Shown here piece after piece: positions 8,117 through 16,797 of a stretch of 64,000 bases of DNA. A model generated the notes under the pieces. It had not been told where the DNA came from and made no database searches. It saw only the letters and a list, made by a program, of their open reading frames with translations. The translations under genes were made by a program, and so were the position numbers. How positions within the stretch are numbered: the first letter of the stretch is position 1; each line of letters starts with the position of its first letter. The DNA is from CAMYLR01 sp039588915 (GTDB lineage Bacteria; Gemmatimonadota; Gemmatimonadetes; JACCXV01; JAHWKZ01), in NCBI GenBank assembly GCA_039588915.1, contig JBDGYV010000002.1:33021-97020 (forward strand). Reading direction: 5' to 3'.

Positions 8117-9117
8117 CCTGCATTGCCGATCAGGACTGGCCAGCGTGCGGACGCAATCGCCAGAAACGCCCTTGCCGCAACTCGTGCCGTCTCGTCTCCC
8201 CAGTCCCACCGCGGCGACAACTCCATGATGTCACCGCCGGAGAATGTGGGCGACGACGCCCACATCTCGAGCGCTGGCAGCACCTCTGACACCGATAATC
8301 CACCCGGCCCGGCGGCGCTGGTGCCTGGCGCTTGTGCCTGATCAACGACGTCGAGATCGAGCGAAACATAGAGGTGATCGGCCTCTAGCGAGGCGCGCTC
8401 GAGCGCCTCTTGGGCCACCTGCTCAATTCCGCGAGCGCGCACCGTCGCGACATCGTACACGGCCACACCGCGCTCCTCACACCAACCGCGATGAGCGGCC
8501 GAGTTGGCGAACGGTCGGATACCGATTTGGATCAGCCGCTGGGGTGGCAGCGCTTCCAGCTCGAGTGCCCGCCGCATCGACGTGCCGCTGGAGATCGAAT
8601 CACGGCTATATGGCCGCACATCATGATGGGCGTCCAAGCTGATCAGCCCCCACTTTCCCCCACGGGCTTCGACCAGCGCACGAAAGACCGGAAACGAGAG
8701 ACTCTGATCGCCACCGATCGAAACCAGACATTCGACGCGATCGAGAACGCTGCCGAGCACTTTCGCGACGCGATCATGAGCGTCTGCGACACCGAGGCCA
8801 CGAAGATCGACGTCCCCGAGATCGGTAATCCTCGATCCCACCGGCCACGGTGAGCTCCCCTGGTCAGCCGAAAACCGGGCCAGGGCGGTTCGGAATGCAT
8901 CCGGTCCACGACGCGCACCCGGTCGCGTCGGAATCGCGGCATCAAAGGGAAGCCCGACGATCGCCGCCGCACAGGGACCACCGTCGTCGAGTTGAATACG
9001 CTCGACCAGCCGACCCCCACCATCAGACGTAGGATATCGCGCCCTTGGGGGCATCAACGAAGGCTGAAAAACAGTATCGGTCCGGCCGTTACTCAAAGTC
9101 GAGATAGACCTCACCAT
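8113..9117 (-). CDS. Ureohydrolase (arginase/agmatinase/formimidoylglutamase family)
   Basis: Up to 334 residues; an inner ATG at 9054 (MPPRARYP, 313 residues) would avoid the 29-base overlap with the upstream gene and is equally plausible. The fold and binuclear Mn site are shown by DAHHDVRP and SLDLDVVD, which carry the conserved Asp/His ligands. The first ligand motif, normally GGDHS, reads GGDQSLSFP, so one metal-binding His is Gln. ISSGTSMRRALE after the DAHHD motif resembles formimidoylglutamase (HutG) more than arginase. Substrate is therefore uncertain; no hut genes are near. It overlaps the DUF4153 gene upstream and the exported-protein gene downstream, suggesting one transcript. Confidence 0.85.
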   Translation of the reverse strand: MVRSISTLSNGRTDTVFQPSLMPPRARYPTSDGGGRLVERIQLDDGGPCAAAIVGLPFDAAIPTRPGARRGPDAFRTALARFSADQGSSPWPVGSRITDLGDVDLRGLGVADAHDRVAKVLGSVLDRVECLVSIGGDQSLSFPVFRALVEARGGKWGLISLDAHHDVRPYSRDSISSGTSMRRALELEALPPQRLIQIGIRPFANSAAHRGWCEERGVAVYDVATVRARGIEQVAQEALERASLEADHLYVSLDLDVVDQAQAPGTSAAGPGGLSVSEVLPALEMWASSPTFSGGDIMELSPRWDWGDETARVAARAFLAIASARWPVLIGNAG

Positions 9118-10882
9118 CGACGTGCTGGATCACCAGGCCTGATTCCGTCTGCCGTCCGTTTATCGATCGAATGTCCAACCTGGCGCCCATTTGCTCGCTG
9201 CGCCCCTCGACCCGCAATCGATCCGGAGGGACGCCGATCCGGCCTGGCTGATCCTCAGATTTCAGCGAGTCGACCAGCGACGCCAACGGAACCGCCACCA
9301 TCTCGCTGCCCGATTTCAATACTCGAAACACGTTGCCCTCCTCGTCGAAACCAAACTCAAGTGTATCGGCACCGATGGCCACCATCTGCGAAAGAGGTCG
9401 CGACCACATCAAGGGGGTGACATAGTCGAATCCGGCGATCGACTTTGCTGCCGATCCACTATACGGCGTCGTCGCGTAATAGCTAAAGAACTCCCGGTCT
9501 TCCGATGCCACCCATCGGGGTACGTAAGCCAAACCCCACTGCTTCATGAGGCGGTCGGCGACCTGTTCATTCCCCGGTATCTGTGACGGCACCACAGGGC
9601 CTTCGACATCGACCGGTGCGTCCCCTTCGAGCTGAGCGAGCGCACCGATCGCACCTTCGCCATGGGTTTGGATGAGATACCTAAGGGTGGCGCTTATCTC
9701 GCGTCGGTCGTCGTAAGAAGCGGCGCTTGCCGCTGCCTCTCGTCTGTCGCCAGTTAGCAACCCGTTGGCGGCCAGCAGATCCGTTAGCCTTCCGAGCTGG
9801 CTGCTTCTCGAAACCGAATACGCCCCCCAGGGGCCTAAAAACGTCGCCAATGCGATCAGTGCCAGCGTGGTCGGGATCAGCTTGATGTTTCGTGAACCAC
9901 GAGCTACGAAATACATCGCGATCACCGCCAACCAGCACGCCAGTACGATCATGAAGTAACGGTTTTCGGTCACGCCATATTGGTGAACCCGCTGCCAGAT
10001 CGCCATCAACAACATGGCCACTGATGGGAGCAGCGCGATATAGAAAACACGACTGTACTTGCGAATCCATCCAGAGTCTGCTCGGTGGCGCACTGGGTAG
10101 ACGAGTAACACCGAGAGAATGCCGACCACCGCCACGCTCGAAACGAGCCATCCAATCCAGTTGCTTGGCCACTCCTGGGTCACGATCACCTTGATCAAAT
10201 AGACGCTCAGGATCAGCAGGTAGAGAGCCACCAGCGGGACCAGCACAAACTGAGCGAAGACCTTGAGGCCCATCGGGTAGCTCGCGCGCTCCCCGAGCGA
10301 TTCCAACTCCTTGGGTACACCGGCCAAAAAGAACCAGGTGTTGAACACAAACGCGACCACCGCCCACAGCCGCATGTAGTTGGAGTCATCGATGTCGATT
10401 CCGAGCAGGTTGTCGATCGCGAGCATCGCGACCGCTAAGCCGATGAACAGCACCATCGAGTACAGATACGCCGTCAGAAACCGCAGAAAGAGCCGCTTGT
10501 TGTACTCCCAGAAAGCCTCGGTGTTGGGATCGCCGACGTAGGGAAGGACAGCTACCAGCAAATGAAAGCTGACGCTGAGCTGGACGAAACGCCGGTTGGC
10601 GACGTCGTCAGACCAGCCGGGCCATGCGACATAGAAGGCGACCACGATCGCCAGACCGGCTAGGGAAGGCGCGGCGCGCTTCCACCCGGTCCAACCGCGA
10701 CGCTCGGTAAACAGAGCCAGCGCCAGAAACAGCGGTAACCCGAGAGAAGCCCTCAGCACCTCGGACATACCCTCGAGCATGAACGCGATCGCACACACCC
10801 ACCCGGTGATCACCACCAGCGGGAAGCGGGCAAATGTCTGCCATGCCTCCGACGCTACGCGGTGAACCGCTGGGTGCCGCAC
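9089..10882 (-). CDS. DUF4153-type polytopic membrane protein
   Basis: A 597-residue protein. The N-terminal 370 residues form about ten to eleven membrane segments (for example LVVITGWVCAIAFML, YLYSMVLFIGLAVAMLAI, FVLVPLVALYLLILSVYLI). The C-terminal 220 residues are soluble, with a repeated hydrophilic-beta pattern and WGLAYVPRWV. WEYNKRLFLRFLTAYLYSMV and FAQFVLVPLVALYLLILSVY are characteristic of DUF4153, a family of unknown function. Its ATG at 10882 immediately follows the last base of the sigma-factor gene, so it is translated from the same mRNA. Whether it works with the sigma factor is unknown. Confidence 0.8.
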   Translation of the reverse strand: MRHPAVHRVASEAWQTFARFPLVVITGWVCAIAFMLEGMSEVLRASLGLPLFLALALFTERRGWTGWKRAAPSLAGLAIVVAFYVAWPGWSDDVANRRFVQLSVSFHLLVAVLPYVGDPNTEAFWEYNKRLFLRFLTAYLYSMVLFIGLAVAMLAIDNLLGIDIDDSNYMRLWAVVAFVFNTWFFLAGVPKELESLGERASYPMGLKVFAQFVLVPLVALYLLILSVYLIKVIVTQEWPSNWIGWLVSSVAVVGILSVLLVYPVRHRADSGWIRKYSRVFYIALLPSVAMLLMAIWQRVHQYGVTENRYFMIVLACWLAVIAMYFVARGSRNIKLIPTTLALIALATFLGPWGAYSVSRSSQLGRLTDLLAANGLLTGDRREAAASAASYDDRREISATLRYLIQTHGEGAIGALAQLEGDAPVDVEGPVVPSQIPGNEQVADRLMKQWGLAYVPRWVASEDREFFSYYATTPYSGSAAKSIAGFDYVTPLMWSRPLSQMVAIGADTLEFGFDEEGNVFRVLKSGSEMVAVPLASLVDSLKSEDQPGRIGVPPDRLRVEGRSEQMGARLDIRSINGRQTESGLVIQHVDGEVYLDFE

Positions 10883-11746
10883 TCAGACGGTAAACGACTC
10901 CAGTGTCTCGGATCGCGAACGGTGGCGCAGCTTTTCGAGTGCCTTTTCCTTGATCTGACGCACCCGCTCGCGGGTGATACCGAGCACCGACCCGATCTCC
11001 TCCAGGGTCATTGCCTCGTGGTTGTCGAGCCCGTAGTACAGCTGAAGGATCTTCGCCTCGCGCGGCTTGAGCGAGCCTAGTGATCGTTGGATCGCCCTGC
11101 GGCGGGCGCTCTCGGCGGCGTTGTCATCAGGCAGTGGACTGTATTCATCGGGCAGGTAGTCCAAGAGCTTGTTGTCCTCACCCGGCGTCAGCGGCGCGTC
11201 CAAAGACAGATGCGCCTGCGAGATCGACATCGTCTTGCGAACCTCCTCGATCGAGATGTCCATCCCGCGCGCGATCTCCTCGGCCGATGGCTCTCGACCG
11301 AGCTCTTGAAGCAACGCGTTCGAACGTCGACCGATTCGGTGCAACGTGCCGGCGCGATTCAGCGGTACGCGGACAATCCGTGACTGCTCGGCCAGCGCCT
11401 GAAGGATCGCTTGCCGGATCCACCACACCGCATACGAGATGAACTTGATGCCCTTCGTCTCGTCGAACTTGTGGGCGGCGCGAATGAGCCCAACGTTCCC
11501 CTCGTTGATCAAGTCGGCCAACGAGACGCCTTGGTTCTGGTACTTCTTTGCCACACTAACGACGAACCTCAGGTTGGAGCGACAGAGCGTCTCCATCGCT
11601 TCCTGGTCGCCCGCTCGGATGCGGCTTGCGAGCCGTGCCTCCTCGTCGCGACTGATCAGCGGATAGCGGCTGATCTCCCTCAGGTACAGGTCGAGCGACC
11701 CCTCGTCAAAGGTGGTCTGCTTAGATGCGTTCAAGGCCATAGCCAT
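10883..11746 (-). CDS. RNA polymerase sigma factor, RpoD/SigA-type without region 1.1
   Basis: A 287-residue group 1/2 sigma-70 protein. Region 1.2 begins at DLYLREISRYPLIS; region 2 has NLRFVVSVAKKYQNQG and DLINEGNVGLIRAAHKFD, with FISYAVWWIRQAI for -10 recognition and melting. Region 3 (REPSAEEIARGM) and region 4 (TLEEIGSVLGITRERVRQIK) are complete, the latter being the -35-binding helix-turn-helix. Region 1.1 and the non-conserved insert are absent, so this compact form may be the housekeeping factor, as in several phyla, or a stationary-phase one. ATG 11746 is used; ATG 11740 is possible. Its own promoter lies at 11822-11851. The DUF4153 gene follows without a gap. Confidence 0.92.
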   Translation of the reverse strand: MAMALNASKQTTFDEGSLDLYLREISRYPLISRDEEARLASRIRAGDQEAMETLCRSNLRFVVSVAKKYQNQGVSLADLINEGNVGLIRAAHKFDETKGIKFISYAVWWIRQAILQALAEQSRIVRVPLNRAGTLHRIGRRSNALLQELGREPSAEEIARGMDISIEEVRKTMSISQAHLSLDAPLTPGEDNKLLDYLPDEYSPLPDDNAAESARRRAIQRSLGSLKPREAKILQLYYGLDNHEAMTLEEIGSVLGITRERVRQIKEKALEKLRHRSRSETLESFTV

Positions 11747-11785
11747 ACAGGTCCCGGTCTCCCTGAGTCTATGGATTTTGGAAGG

Positions 11786-11802
11786 GGCGCTTTGGTAGCG
11801 CC
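11786..11802 (-). promoter_or_regulatory. Hairpin in the sigma-factor mRNA leader
   Basis: GGCGCT and AGCGCC form a perfect 6-bp stem around a 5-base loop, midway in the roughly 70-base leader between the predicted transcription start (about 11815) and the ATG at 11746. No T-run follows, so it is unlikely to be a terminator; a role in translation control or mRNA stability is only a guess. Confidence 0.35.
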
Positions 11803-11821
11803 TGTGAGTAGATGTGAGCCG

Positions 11822-11851
11822 ATTATACCATAAGAAACCCGAAGATGTCCA
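11822..11851 (-). promoter_or_regulatory. Extended -10 promoter of the sigma-factor operon
   Basis: On the - strand TGGACA (+ coordinates 11846-11851) is followed after 18 bases by TATAAT (11822-11827), preceded by TGG as an extended -10. This is the best sigma-70-type promoter in the window. It lies just past the lepB stop codon (11856), giving the sigma gene its own transcript besides read-through from lepB. Confidence 0.75.
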
Positions 11852-11855
11852 GGTA

Positions 11856-12617
11856 CTAGCGGATCAGATCGCCAATCCGGCCGAATCGGATTTCGTCGAT
11901 CCAGGGGATTGGACCAGCCGATTCCTTGGAGAAGTACACGATTAGCGGCTGACCCTTGATCGCTTCCTGGGGGACGAAACCCCAGTATCGGCTGTCCGCC
12001 GAATTGTCGCGGTTGTCACCCATGACGAAGTAGCCCGCCGGCGGAACCACGATCGGCCCCCAGTTGTCACGCGAGGGCCGGTATTTGTCGTAGCCGACCT
12101 CGGACTTCAAGAACTCGCGCTGCCAAGCAAACTGTGGGCGGTACTGATCATCCAGTCCATCGACGTATCGCACGTAGGGTTCACGTAGGGTCCGACCGTT
12201 AACCGACAACACCTTGTTTCGCATTGACAGCGTGTCGCCCGGCATCCCCACCACACGCTTCACGTAGTCGGGGTCGGGCTCGTACTCGTTGTACGGGTCG
12301 GGGTAGACGAAGACCACAATGTCACCACGCTCGATCTCGCTGAAGCCGGGCAATCGATACGCTGTCCCTGGAATCTGTGCACCATACACGACCTTGTTGA
12401 CCAACAAGAAATCCCCGATTAACAGTGTGTCCTCCATCGAACCCGTGGGGATCTTGAACGCCTGGACCAGAAACGTGCGGATGACGATGAAGAGCACAAA
12501 CGCTACCGCGATCGACTTCGCCCACTCCCACGCGCCCCGTTTCAACGACGACTCTACGGGGGCACGAGTGTAGCGCGTCTTCCCTTTTTTCTCTGTTCTT
12601 TTCACAGGACGCCTCAC
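11856..12617 (-). CDS. lepB: Signal peptidase I
   Basis: A 253-residue membrane-anchored serine protease that removes signal peptides from Sec- and Tat-exported proteins. One membrane segment (AKSIAVAFVLFIVIRTFLV, about residues 33-51) is followed by PTGSMEDTLL with the catalytic Ser, then YVKRVVGMPGD with the catalytic Lys, and MGDNRDNSADSRYWG, all family signatures. The N-terminus is very basic, fitting a cytoplasmic tail. GTG 12617 overlaps the aldehyde dehydrogenase TGA in a GTGA junction. Length is normal for a single-span SPase I. Confidence 0.95.
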   Translation of the reverse strand: MRRPVKRTEKKGKTRYTRAPVESSLKRGAWEWAKSIAVAFVLFIVIRTFLVQAFKIPTGSMEDTLLIGDFLLVNKVVYGAQIPGTAYRLPGFSEIERGDIVVFVYPDPYNEYEPDPDYVKRVVGMPGDTLSMRNKVLSVNGRTLREPYVRYVDGLDDQYRPQFAWQREFLKSEVGYDKYRPSRDNWGPIVVPPAGYFVMGDNRDNSADSRYWGFVPQEAIKGQPLIVYFSKESAGPIPWIDEIRFGRIGDLIR

Positions 12618-14098
12618 GTGTCAATCTGGGCCCGTTGCAAGCGCCCACTGTAGTCGACGTAAACGGTTTTCAAGTCGCTGAAAAAATCATACACCGGCCA
12701 GCCGCCTTCGCGGTGGCCATTACCGGTGTCCTTTACCCCACCAAACGGATAATGAGCCTCAGCCCCGATCGTGGGACCGTTGACGTACGTGATCCCAGCA
12801 TCAACGCGGTCGATCGCCTGAAACGCCGCGTTGACATCCTGAGTATAGATCGACGATGACAATCCATACCGAACATCGTTCATCACCTCGATCCCATGAT
12901 CCAGGTTCTCGACCTTGAGAACCGACAGTACCGGTCCAAAGATTTCCTCCTGGGCGATCCGCATGGCGAACTCGACGCCGGTGAAGATGGTCGGTCGGTA
13001 GAACCAACCACAGGCGAGCCTCTTGTCCGCCGGAATCTCACCTCCGGTTCTCAGGTTTGCGCCTTCGTCGGTGCCAATTCGAACGTACTTGACGACCTTA
13101 TCTTGGGCCTCTTCGTTGATCAAAGGCCCGACGTCCGTGCCCGGCTTTCGACCATCCCCCAACACCAGCGCCTCCGCGCGCTGAACCAGCTCGTCGACAA
13201 ACTCATCGTGGACACCCGCCTGGAGCAATAAACGGCTGGTCGCAGTGCAGCGTTGACCGGTCGTTCCGAACGCACCCCCGAGGACCCCTTCTAGGGCTAG
13301 CTCGACGTTGGCGTCGTCGAGAACAAGCTGCGCGTTCTTACCACCCATCTCGAGCGAAACCGGCTTGGCTTGCTCGCCACAGGCGGCTGCGATCTTGCAA
13401 CCCACAGCCGTCGAGCCGGTGAAAGAGATGCCGGTCACCCACCGATGAGTCGTCAACGGGGCACCGGCTTCGGGCCCAAAGCCGGTTACCAGCTGAATAA
13501 CGTTCTCGGGCAATCCAGCTTCGAGCAGAATCTCGACGAACTTGACCGCCGACCATGGGGTGTCCTCGGCCGGTTTCCAGACGACCGCGTCTCCGCACAC
13601 CAAGGCCGGAAAGATCTTCCAGCTCGGCACCGCAATCGGGAAGTTCCACGGTGTGATGATCCCAAAGATGCCGGCCGGGCGGCGAATAGAAACGCCCATT
13701 TTCTGCGGCAACTCGGAGGGCGCCGCGTAACTGAACAGCCGCCGGCCTTCGCTGGCGGCATAGTAGGCAGTATCGATTGCTTCCTGGATGTCACCACGGG
13801 TCTCGACCATTGGCTTGCCCATCTCGCGTGTCATCCCGTCCGCCAGCTCGTCTTTGCGCTCGGTCAAGAGGTCTCCGGCCCGCTTAAGTACGTCGCCTCG
13901 CACCGGAGCCGGGATCCGGGACCATTCCTCGAACCCCGCCCTGGCCCCAACCACCGCCTCGTCAATGTCGGCCGGTCCGCTCGCAGCAAACGTCCCGACC
14001 AAGTCGCTGGTGTCAGCCGGGTTGGTATTTGTGAAGGTCGTACCGGTCGCGGACTCGACCCATTTCCCACCGATCAGATTGCGATACGTCTCACTCAT
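12614..14098 (-). CDS. NAD(P)-dependent aldehyde dehydrogenase
   Basis: A 494-residue member of the non-acylating ALDH superfamily. Visible are PWNFPIAVPSWK (catalytic Asn), KPAEDTP, SFTGSTAVG (cofactor loop), LEMGGKN (general-base Glu), TTGQRCTATSR (nucleophile Cys), EEIFGPVLSV and PFGGVKDTGNGHREGG. The sequence oxidises an aldehyde to a carboxylate; which one cannot be read, although semialdehyde dehydrogenases (2-oxoglutarate or aminoadipate semialdehyde) are the closest by general appearance. It has no targeting extension of microcompartment type. It is the first gene of the set reading into lepB and the sigma factor. Confidence 0.9.
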   Translation of the reverse strand: MSETYRNLIGGKWVESATGTTFTNTNPADTSDLVGTFAASGPADIDEAVVGARAGFEEWSRIPAPVRGDVLKRAGDLLTERKDELADGMTREMGKPMVETRGDIQEAIDTAYYAASEGRRLFSYAAPSELPQKMGVSIRRPAGIFGIITPWNFPIAVPSWKIFPALVCGDAVVWKPAEDTPWSAVKFVEILLEAGLPENVIQLVTGFGPEAGAPLTTHRWVTGISFTGSTAVGCKIAAACGEQAKPVSLEMGGKNAQLVLDDANVELALEGVLGGAFGTTGQRCTATSRLLLQAGVHDEFVDELVQRAEALVLGDGRKPGTDVGPLINEEAQDKVVKYVRIGTDEGANLRTGGEIPADKRLACGWFYRPTIFTGVEFAMRIAQEEIFGPVLSVLKVENLDHGIEVMNDVRYGLSSSIYTQDVNAAFQAIDRVDAGITYVNGPTIGAEAHYPFGGVKDTGNGHREGGWPVYDFFSDLKTVYVDYSGRLQRAQIDT

Positions 14099-14141
14099 AA
14101 GCCTTTATAAGTACCCTGTGACTCGTTGCCCGGCCAGGGAT

Positions 14142-14630
14142 TCACGCTCTGCCCTGTTTTCGATCCCGGCGTCTCTGGGCGGCCTCCCACAGCGACTCTT
14201 CTTCCGGCGTTTCGCGCTTGAGCCCGGGCACAGCAGTCGGCCGAAAATCCTTGCCGATCGCGACAAACGTCAACAGGCACGACGTGGTGTGCCGCACCTC
14301 CCCAGACAGCAAGTCCTCGGCCTCGACCTGCACGCCGATCACCATGGACGTTCGACCTACCCAGTGGACCTCGGCGCACAACGTGACCAAGTCGCCAATC
14401 CGAATCGGTGATCGAAAATCAACCCGATCGATCGACGCGGTGACAGCGTGCTTGCCGGCATGGCGAGCGGCGGCCACATACGCTGCGTGATCGACCTGAC
14501 GCAAGATCCAGCCGCCGTGGACCGACCCAAAGATGTTGCGTGACTGTGGGTCGGCGAACACGCTCATCTTAACCCGGCTGCAGGAGACGGGCTTCGGTTC
14601 GGAAACCGGATCGGATTGGACACTCGTCAC
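14142..14630 (-). CDS. Acyl-CoA thioesterase, hot-dog fold (YciA type)
   Basis: A roughly 162-residue acyl-CoA hydrolase. The core motif NIFGSVHGGWILRQVDHAAY matches the YciA/BFIT hot-dog helix with its catalytic Asp, and SIDRVDFRSPIRIGDLVTL, then GRTSMVIGVQVEAED, match the following strands. The frame is open to 14732, but that would overlap the divergent glycosylase start; GTG 14630 leaves the expected short lead before RVKMSVFADP. No Shine-Dalgarno site supports it, so the start is uncertain. It is followed by the aldehyde dehydrogenase on the same strand 43 bases on. Confidence 0.85.
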   Translation of the reverse strand: MTSVQSDPVSEPKPVSCSRVKMSVFADPQSRNIFGSVHGGWILRQVDHAAYVAAARHAGKHAVTASIDRVDFRSPIRIGDLVTLCAEVHWVGRTSMVIGVQVEAEDLLSGEVRHTTSCLLTFVAIGKDFRPTAVPGLKRETPEEESLWEAAQRRRDRKQGRA

Positions 14631-14704
14631 TGGGACAAATATCGCCCCTCGTCGAGGGATCTCCAACGGGTCGGCAATAGAACTCGGGGCTAGGTTTCGA
14701 ACAC

Positions 14705-15394
14705 ATGGTGGCGTCGCTGGACGATTTGGCACTCGAGATCACCCGTTGTCGACGTTGTCCGCGGCTGGTAGCGTGGCGCGAGTTGGTAGCTCAACAGAAG
14801 CGGCGGGCGTTCGCGGGAGAGGAGTACTGGGGACGGCCGGTGCCCGGCTGGGGGGATCCGAACGCACGTTGCCTGCTGGTCGGCTTGGCCCCCGCCGCTC
14901 ACGGCGCCAACCGGACCGGGCGAATGTTCACCGGCGACGAATCCGGTCGCTGGTTGTATCGAGCGCTCCACCGCGCCGGCTTTGCCAACCAACAGCAGTG
15001 CGAACGTCGGGATGACGGTCTCACCCTCACCGGCTGCTTTATTACCGCCGTTGCCCGCTGTGCCCCACCTGCCAATCGGCTGAAGCCGGTCGAACGCGAC
15101 AATTGTCGCACGTACCTCGAGGCCGAGATCAAAGCACTCCAGAATGTGCGCGCGGTAGTGACATTAGGGCAGTACGCGTACGACCACGTCCTACGCATCT
15201 ATCGCGATCAGGGCGGGCCGGTCCCAGTCCCAAAGCCACAGTTCGCGCACGGTGCTGAAATCCACTTAGGGGTTGGCGAACCGGTAGTGCTCGCCTCGTA
15301 TCACCCTTCCCAACAGAACACTTTTACCGGCAAGCTCACCGAACCGATGCTCGACGCGATATTCGAGCGCGCGAGAGAAATCACCGACCTGTAG
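14705..15394 (+). CDS. Family-5 uracil-DNA glycosylase (UdgB type)
   Basis: A 229-residue glycosylase that removes uracil, and in studied relatives also hypoxanthine or ethenocytosine, from DNA. Motif A reads GLAPAAHGANRTGRMFTGDE, the diagnostic family-5 form without the Asp or Asn used in families 1-4. Motif B is SYHPSQQNTFTGKL. Four cysteines (CRRCPR near the start, then RCAPPANRLKP and DNC) fit the Fe-S cluster of families 4 and 5. It is divergent from the thioesterase gene and convergent with the regulator at 15403. Members of this family are common in thermophiles and actinobacteria. Confidence 0.92.
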   Translation: MVASLDDLALEITRCRRCPRLVAWRELVAQQKRRAFAGEEYWGRPVPGWGDPNARCLLVGLAPAAHGANRTGRMFTGDESGRWLYRALHRAGFANQQQCERRDDGLTLTGCFITAVARCAPPANRLKPVERDNCRTYLEAEIKALQNVRAVVTLGQYAYDHVLRIYRDQGGPVPVPKPQFAHGAEIHLGVGEPVVLASYHPSQQNTFTGKLTEPMLDAIFERAREITDL

Positions 15395-15402
15395 CCCAGA
15401 CG

Positions 15403-16797
15403 CTACTTGTCGCGAGACAAATCGTACTTCTCGATCTTTTTGTACAGGTGGGAACGTTGCATGTCGAGTTGACGTGCGGTTTCGGAGACATTCCAGTCGT
15501 TCTGGCTCAACTTCCGACCTAGAAACGCTTTCTCGGCGGCGTCGCGGTAGTCGCTGAACGTCGAGTGTCTGGCGATCAAAGACTCCGTTTCACGCGCTTT
15601 AGACCTGTCGACCACGGGCCGGGTCAGCGTCAGCACGTCATCAGACTCAATCGACTCCCCGGGCGCCAGGATGACCAGCCGTTCAACGGTATTCTTCAAC
15701 TCTCGAATGTTGCCCGGCCATGGGCGCCTGGTGAGCGCATCAACCGCCTCTTCGGCAAATGGCTTTGCCACCATCCCGTTTTCGGCGCAATAGGAGCGCC
15801 TAAAGTGGTGCACGAGGCGTGGGATGTCCTCCACTCTCTCGGATAGTGGCGGCACGTGGATCGGTACGACGTTCAATCGATAGTACAGATCCTCTCGAAA
15901 GTTGCCTTCCGAAATCTCGAACACGATGTCCTTGTTGGTCGCGGCCAACACGCGGACATCGACTTCGATTTGCTCGCCGCCGCCAACGCGTTGGATCACT
16001 CCATCCTGCAGCGCTCGCAAGACCTTGGCTTGCGCGGCTAGACTCATGTCCCCGACCTCATCGAGAAAGAGTGTGCCGCCGTCGGCCAGCTCGAACTTGC
16101 CCTTTCGGCGTGCGTGCGCGCCGGTAAAAGCCCCTTTCTCGTGTCCGAACAGCTCCGACTCGATGAGCTCTTGTGGGATCGCCGCGCAATTGACCTCGAT
16201 AAACGGCTTGTCGCGACGCTCTGAGCGAGCATGGATCTCCCGGGCGACCAACTCCTTCCCCGTCCCGTTCTCTCCGGTGATCAACACGTACGCTTTCGTG
16301 GGTGCGACTTTGGCCACTTGTTGAAGAACCTCCTCGAGTGCTGGGCTGTCGCCCACGATGGCATCGCGTGTCACCGGGCCGGCACTGCGAAGAGCAGCGT
16401 TTTCTCGCTCCAGTTCCCGTTCGGCCAGGGCGTTTGCGATCCGGCGCAGAACGATCTCACGGTCGGGTGGCTTTTCAAGGAAGTCGAAAGCCCCTCGCTT
16501 GAGCGCTTCGACAGCTGTTTCCACGTTCCCGTGCCCGCTAATCATGACCACTGTCGCATCAGGGTCCTTTGCGCGCAGCTGCTCCAACACCTCGAGCCCA
16601 TCCATCGGCGCCATCTTGATGTCCAGCAGCACCAGGTCGGCCACCTGATCTGCATAAGCCTTGAGTGCTTGGGGCCCGTTTTCAGCGGTTCGGACGGCGT
16701 ACCCTTCGTACTCGAGCATCTGTTGCAACGCCTGGCGGATGCCCGGCTCATCGTCGACGACGAGTAGGTCAGCAATCGGTGTAGAACGTCGGCTCAT
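15403..16797 (-). CDS. NtrC-type sigma-54 response regulator
   Basis: A 464-residue three-domain activator. The receiver (residues 8-122) keeps DDEP, the phosphoacceptor in LVLLDIKMAPMDG and EKPP. The AAA+ domain has GENGTGKE (Walker A), GHEKGAFTGAHARR with the sigma-54-contacting GAFTGA, and GGTLFLDEVGDM (Walker B). The C-terminal Fis-type helix-turn-helix is SETARQLDMQRSHLYKKIEK. ATG 16797 overlaps the acetyltransferase TGA (ATGA), while the 79 residues further upstream in the same frame are non-homologous. No histidine kinase is adjacent, so its partner is unknown. It is a candidate activator for the sigma-54 promoter at 58060-58075. Confidence 0.93.
   Translation of the reverse strand: MSRRSTPIADLLVVDDEPGIRQALQQMLEYEGYAVRTAENGPQALKAYADQVADLVLLDIKMAPMDGLEVLEQLRAKDPDATVVMISGHGNVETAVEALKRGAFDFLEKPPDREIVLRRIANALAERELERENAALRSAGPVTRDAIVGDSPALEEVLQQVAKVAPTKAYVLITGENGTGKELVAREIHARSERRDKPFIEVNCAAIPQELIESELFGHEKGAFTGAHARRKGKFELADGGTLFLDEVGDMSLAAQAKVLRALQDGVIQRVGGGEQIEVDVRVLAATNKDIVFEISEGNFREDLYYRLNVVPIHVPPLSERVEDIPRLVHHFRRSYCAENGMVAKPFAEEAVDALTRRPWPGNIRELKNTVERLVILAPGESIESDDVLTLTRPVVDRSKARETESLIARHSTFSDYRDAAEKAFLGRKLSQNDWNVSETARQLDMQRSHLYKKIEKYDLSRDK

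Noticed and set aside
12614..14098. Aldehyde dehydrogenase as a microcompartment partner of DeoC
   Set aside because: It lies 11 kb away, is a non-acylating ALDH beginning directly with the catalytic fold, and has no encapsulation-like tail.
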